Assembly (NCBI GenBank): GCA_900550415.1
Contig: URSO01000040.1
Coordinates: forward strand, 1-21,231
DNA length: 21,231 nucleotides
Direction of reading: 5' to 3'
Source: an uncultured Collinsella sp.
Lineage (GTDB): Bacteria > Actinomycetota > Coriobacteriia > Coriobacteriales > Coriobacteriaceae
Shown: positions 16,856 through 21,231 of the stretch, in pieces
Position numbering within the stretch: position 1 is the first letter of the stretch
Layout: each line of letters starts with the position of its first letter
Made by a program: the position numbers and the translations under genes
The notes under the pieces: model-generated
What the model saw: the letters and a program-made list of their open reading frames with translations, nothing else
The model's database searches: none
What the model was told of the DNA's origin: nothing

Positions 16856-17821
16856 ATGGCTGACAAGAACCCTTTGACTCCGGAAGAAGTGACGGAGTTA
16901 TTCTCCGAAATCGATGCATCCGGTGTCTTGGATCCCACGCTTGCCAAAAAGCGAACCGAGCGCATGCGTGAGAAGGAGGCTGCGGCCAAGCGCGGTGACA
17001 AAGCGGCGCTAGCGCAGCTGCGCAGCGAGGACCGCGCGAGCCAGGCAAAACATATCGACCCGCTGTCCGAGGATGATCCTTCGGGTTCGCAGGTGAGTCA
17101 TACCATTACGAAGACCGCGATGGCCGTGGTCATTGGCATCTTGGTGCTGATTGTGGGCATGCAGATTGGCTACGGCGTGATGCGTCGCCTGAACACCGCC
17201 AACCTGTCCGAGAGCGTTTCGGTCGATACCGTTTCGACGGCGCTGAAGGGCGGCCTTGAGTGGGGCAACGGCTTTACGCAGTTCCCGCTCGACTTTACCG
17301 TCGATGAAGCCGATGAGCGTACGGGCACGGTCGAGGTGACGGTGTTGGACACATCGTCTGCCAACGAGCTCGAGCTGCTGTCCAACGGGCAGATTCAGGC
17401 CGCGGCGCTTGCGACCAACGCGTTGCTCAACGATAAGATCGACCGCGTGGTGTATAACGTTCACGCCTATATCGACGAGGATAGCAACATTCAGCACGAT
17501 TCCTTCTTTGGCATGTTTCCCGCCCAGGGCCACCAGAGCGCCATCCTGACGTTCGTGTGGACCAAGAGCTCATCCAACGCTACGAGTATCGACTGGAAGA
17601 TGCGCATCGTGAGTATGGATGACACCATCGCCGAGCGCATTCAGAAGCAGGTGAACTCGGTGTCGTCGTTGATTGAGGACCCGGTGGTGAGCCAGACCAA
17701 GATTGACGAGGAAAAGGCCGAACGTGACCTGGAGCATCGTCTGCATGGCCGCGAGATTTTCCGCGGCGGCAAGCCCGATCGCACACCGTCCGAACTGCTG
17801 GAGCAGGACAAGATAAAATAA
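16856..17821 (+). CDS. Single-pass membrane protein of unknown function
   Basis: I do not recognise a family for this 321-residue protein. Residues 1-85 are charged and helical (LTPEEVTELFSEIDASG, then a Lys/Arg/Glu-rich stretch), 87-109 form one membrane helix, and 110-321 are probably extracytoplasmic, with alternating beta-like strands and a basic C-terminus. It starts 19 bases after the ABC exporter, with AGGAAG as ribosome site, so the two are likely one operon. A role as an accessory or regulator of the exporter is inference from position only. A strong terminator closes the pair. Confidence 0.75.
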   Translation: MADKNPLTPEEVTELFSEIDASGVLDPTLAKKRTERMREKEAAAKRGDKAALAQLRSEDRASQAKHIDPLSEDDPSGSQVSHTITKTAMAVVIGILVLIVGMQIGYGVMRRLNTANLSESVSVDTVSTALKGGLEWGNGFTQFPLDFTVDEADERTGTVEVTVLDTSSANELELLSNGQIQAAALATNALLNDKIDRVVYNVHAYIDEDSNIQHDSFFGMFPAQGHQSAILTFVWTKSSSNATSIDWKMRIVSMDDTIAERIQKQVNSVSSLIEDPVVSQTKIDEEKAERDLEHRLHGREIFRGGKPDRTPSELLEQDKIK

Positions 17822-17827
17822 GACGCC

Positions 17828-17867
17828 ATCATCCCGCGTGAGCCACAAGCCCCGCGGGATGATTTTT
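17828..17867 (+). terminator. Intrinsic terminator of the exporter operon
   Basis: A perfect 11-bp stem (17828-17838 / 17853-17863) with a 14-base loop, followed by TTTTT (17863-17867). Confidence 0.92.
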
Positions 17868-17964
17868 CCGGGACGGGGATTAAAAAATCATTATGCATAG
17901 AAAGTCATAATTATCATTTCGTAAACATTTCGATGAAATTAACGCCATGAGGCATGCTTGCGGT

Positions 17965-17970
17965 TACAAT
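17965..17970 (+). promoter_or_regulatory. Possible -10 box of the carAB promoter
   Basis: TACAAT matches five of six consensus bases and would place the transcript start about 15-20 bases before the PyrR-type hairpin. No convincing -35 box lies 16-18 bases upstream. The AT-rich tract at 17879-17940, unusual for this window, could serve as an upstream activating or regulator-binding region. Confidence 0.4.
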
Positions 17971-17992
17971 ACCGCGAGGCCTAACTACACAC

Positions 17993-18025
17993 CTTTAAGC
18001 CGGTCCTGTGAGACCGGGAAGGAGA
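17993..18025 (+). promoter_or_regulatory. PyrR-binding loop overlapping the carA ribosome site
   Basis: A CCGGT stem (18000-18004) pairs with 18013-18017 and presents TCCTGTGAGA (18004-18013), which matches the PyrR anti-antiterminator consensus UCCNGNGAG. The leading CTTTAA and the trailing GGAAGGAG also fit known sites. The stem ends one base before AAGGAGA (18019-18025), and no terminator or antiterminator lies between. The likely mechanism is therefore translational: UMP-loaded PyrR covers the ribosome site, as reported for mycobacteria. pyrR is not in the window. Confidence 0.8.
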
Positions 18026-18028
18026 ATT

Positions 18029-19468
18029 ATGGCGAACAACCATACCGCGGGCGCTGCCGCCCGCACCTTCGCGCCCAGCGAGCTTTGCCAGCGTATGCTG
18101 GCCAAAACCAGCAAGGGCGCCTGCGGTCCCTGTATCCTGTATCTTGAGGATGGGACCATTTTTTATGGACGTGCATGCGGCGCCGAGGGCACCGCGACCG
18201 GCGAAGTCTGCTTCAACACCTCGCTTGAGGGCTACTTTGAGGTCATGACCGACCCGAGTTATGCCGGCCAAATTGTAACCATGACCTATCCGCAGATCGG
18301 CAATTACGGTATCGACGAGACCGATGTCCAGTCGGCCTTCCCCGGCGACGCCGTGCGCCCTGCGAGCGCTCCGGCTATGCGCGGCATGATCGTTCGCGAC
18401 ATGTGCGCCACGCCTTCTAACTGGCGCTCGGCCGTCAGCGTGCCGGAGTACCTGCGCGCTCACGGCATCGTCGCTATCGAGGGTGTCGACACCCGCGCTC
18501 TGGTGCGCCATCTGCGCGACAATGGTTCCAAGATGGGCATTATCTCGACAGAGATCTTCGACGTCGACGAGCTCGCCGAGCGTCTGGACGCAGCGCCCAC
18601 GCTGGTGGGCGAGAACCTGGTCAAGACCGTGAGCTGTCCCGCGCCTCACGAGTTTGTGGCCGCCGACCTGCCTGCCACGCATGGCTTTGCGCTTGTGGCT
18701 GCCGCTCCTGCCCGTCACAAAGTGGTCGCCTACGACTGCGGTGTGAAGCGCGGTATTCTGGAGGGCCTGGTCCGTGCCGGCTGCGACCTCACCGTCGTGC
18801 CGTGGGATACGCCCGCCCAGCAGGTGCTCGACATGAATCCTGATGGCGTCTTTTTGTCCAACGGCCCCGGCGACCCCGATGCCGTGGTGGAGACCTACGA
18901 GCAGGTGCAGCAGCTGATCGGCAAGGTGCCGGTCTTTGGTATTTGCCTGGGTCACCAGATGATCAGCTTGGCCTGCGGCGCCCAAATGGAAAAGCTTAAA
19001 TTCGGTCACCGTGGCGGTAACCAGCCGGTTATGAATCTGGTGAGCCGTCGCGTGGAGATCACCGCGCAAAACCACGGCTTTGGCCTGCTGTTCCCCAGTC
19101 TGGGCAAACTGATTCCGGAGCTTTCCGGCGGCGAAACCGAGCATGCGGCCGATGGCGACCTGCGCGCCTGGGTGCGTCGCGGCGTCGCGCCGGTCGTGAT
19201 GAACGAGCGCTTTGGTCGCATTCGCCTGACACATGTGAACCTCAACGACGGCACCGCCGAGGGCATCCAGCTGCTCGACGCCCCGTGTTTCTCGGTCCAG
19301 TACCACCCCGAGGCTTCGCCCGGCCCCACCGATGCCCACTATCTCTTTACCGCCTTTACGCGACTCATGGACGGCGAGGAGAACTACCTGGACATCGACA
19401 CCGCGAAGGACCGCCTCGCCGGCTGGAATTTCGCCGAGTCCGAGAACGCTGCGACCGAGGAGAACTAA
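18029..19468 (+). CDS. carA: Carbamoyl-phosphate synthase small (glutaminase) subunit
   Basis: 479 residues, against about 360-390 in most bacteria. It hydrolyses glutamine and passes ammonia to CarB for carbamoyl phosphate. The triad is intact: Cys306 (GICLGHQ), His426 and Glu428 (QYHPEASPGP). Extra length comes from about 20 N-terminal residues, an insert of about 40 residues between NHGFG (348-352) and RIRLTHVNLNDGT (from about 397), and a C-terminal tail of about 25. The ATG at 18029 follows AAGGAGA; an ATG at 18008 lies inside the PyrR loop. The gene ends one base before the carB start codon. Confidence 0.96.
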   Translation: MANNHTAGAAARTFAPSELCQRMLAKTSKGACGPCILYLEDGTIFYGRACGAEGTATGEVCFNTSLEGYFEVMTDPSYAGQIVTMTYPQIGNYGIDETDVQSAFPGDAVRPASAPAMRGMIVRDMCATPSNWRSAVSVPEYLRAHGIVAIEGVDTRALVRHLRDNGSKMGIISTEIFDVDELAERLDAAPTLVGENLVKTVSCPAPHEFVAADLPATHGFALVAAAPARHKVVAYDCGVKRGILEGLVRAGCDLTVVPWDTPAQQVLDMNPDGVFLSNGPGDPDAVVETYEQVQQLIGKVPVFGICLGHQMISLACGAQMEKLKFGHRGGNQPVMNLVSRRVEITAQNHGFGLLFPSLGKLIPELSGGETEHAADGDLRAWVRRGVAPVVMNERFGRIRLTHVNLNDGTAEGIQLLDAPCFSVQYHPEASPGPTDAHYLFTAFTRLMDGEENYLDIDTAKDRLAGWNFAESENAATEEN

Positions 19469-19469
19469 C

Positions 19470-21231
<1,762 letters not shown>

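Noticed and set aside
17879..17940. Possible ArgR operator in the AT-rich tract before carA
   Set aside because: Parts such as TCATAATTATCA look faintly like an ARG box, but the match is poor and AT-rich sequence gives such matches by chance.
18008..18028. Upstream ATG for carA
   Set aside because: It lies inside the PyrR-type loop with no ribosome site; the ATG at 18029 follows AAGGAGA and gives a normal start.

Overview
The window looks like chromosomal DNA of a high-GC Gram-positive gut actinobacterium, most likely Coriobacteriia and probably Collinsella or a close relative. This rests on GC-rich codon use, CCA-encoding tRNA genes, the actinobacterial order rpsF-ssb-rpsR-rplI-dnaB, and a PyrR-type leader in front of carA. 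The genus is inferred from memory of the style of these genomes, not from a search.

Layout. (1) 1-323: a tRNA cluster Ile(GAU, cut by the window edge)-Ala(UGC)-Ile(GAU) closed by a terminator. (2) 438-3825: a bifunctional-nuclease-domain protein, a small two-helix membrane protein, an acidic protein of unknown function and the translational GTPase typA, ending in a strong terminator and a separate palindrome. (3) 3893-5834, minus strand: a TRIC-family membrane channel, then a bactofilin-like repeat protein joined to a membrane domain, with a 25-bp operator-like palindrome at its ribosome site. (4) 5965-7272: an accessory islet. One PD-(D/E)XK/DUF559-like gene, visibly less GC-rich than its neighbours, is bracketed by two inverted copies of a ~73-bp hairpin repeat. 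A detached copy of a tRNA-Ser 3' end lies directly outside it. (5) 7337-7610, minus: tRNA-Ser(CGA) and tRNA-Ser(GGA), each with a terminator, and an upstream promoter. (6) 7994-11359: rpsF-ssb-rpsR-rplI, then dnaB. (7) 11453-14879: purA, then purD with a NUDIX hydrolase. (8) 14919-17867: an ABC exporter half-transporter behind an elaborate hairpin-rich leader, followed by a single-pass membrane protein of unknown function. (9) 17993-21231: carA and carB (cut by the window end) under a PyrR-binding loop that runs into the carA ribosome site.

Most of the window is core housekeeping: translation, replication, purine and pyrimidine synthesis. purA, purD, carA and carB together cover an AMP-branch step, an early purine step and carbamoyl phosphate supply for pyrimidines and arginine. 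The most unusual part is the nuclease-like gene between inverted hairpin repeats next to the tRNA-Ser remnant. Every departure from perfect pairing within the compared core of those hairpins is a G-U pair in one transcript orientation, which hints that the repeats act as RNA. Second are the compact leader controls in front of the ABC exporter and carA.
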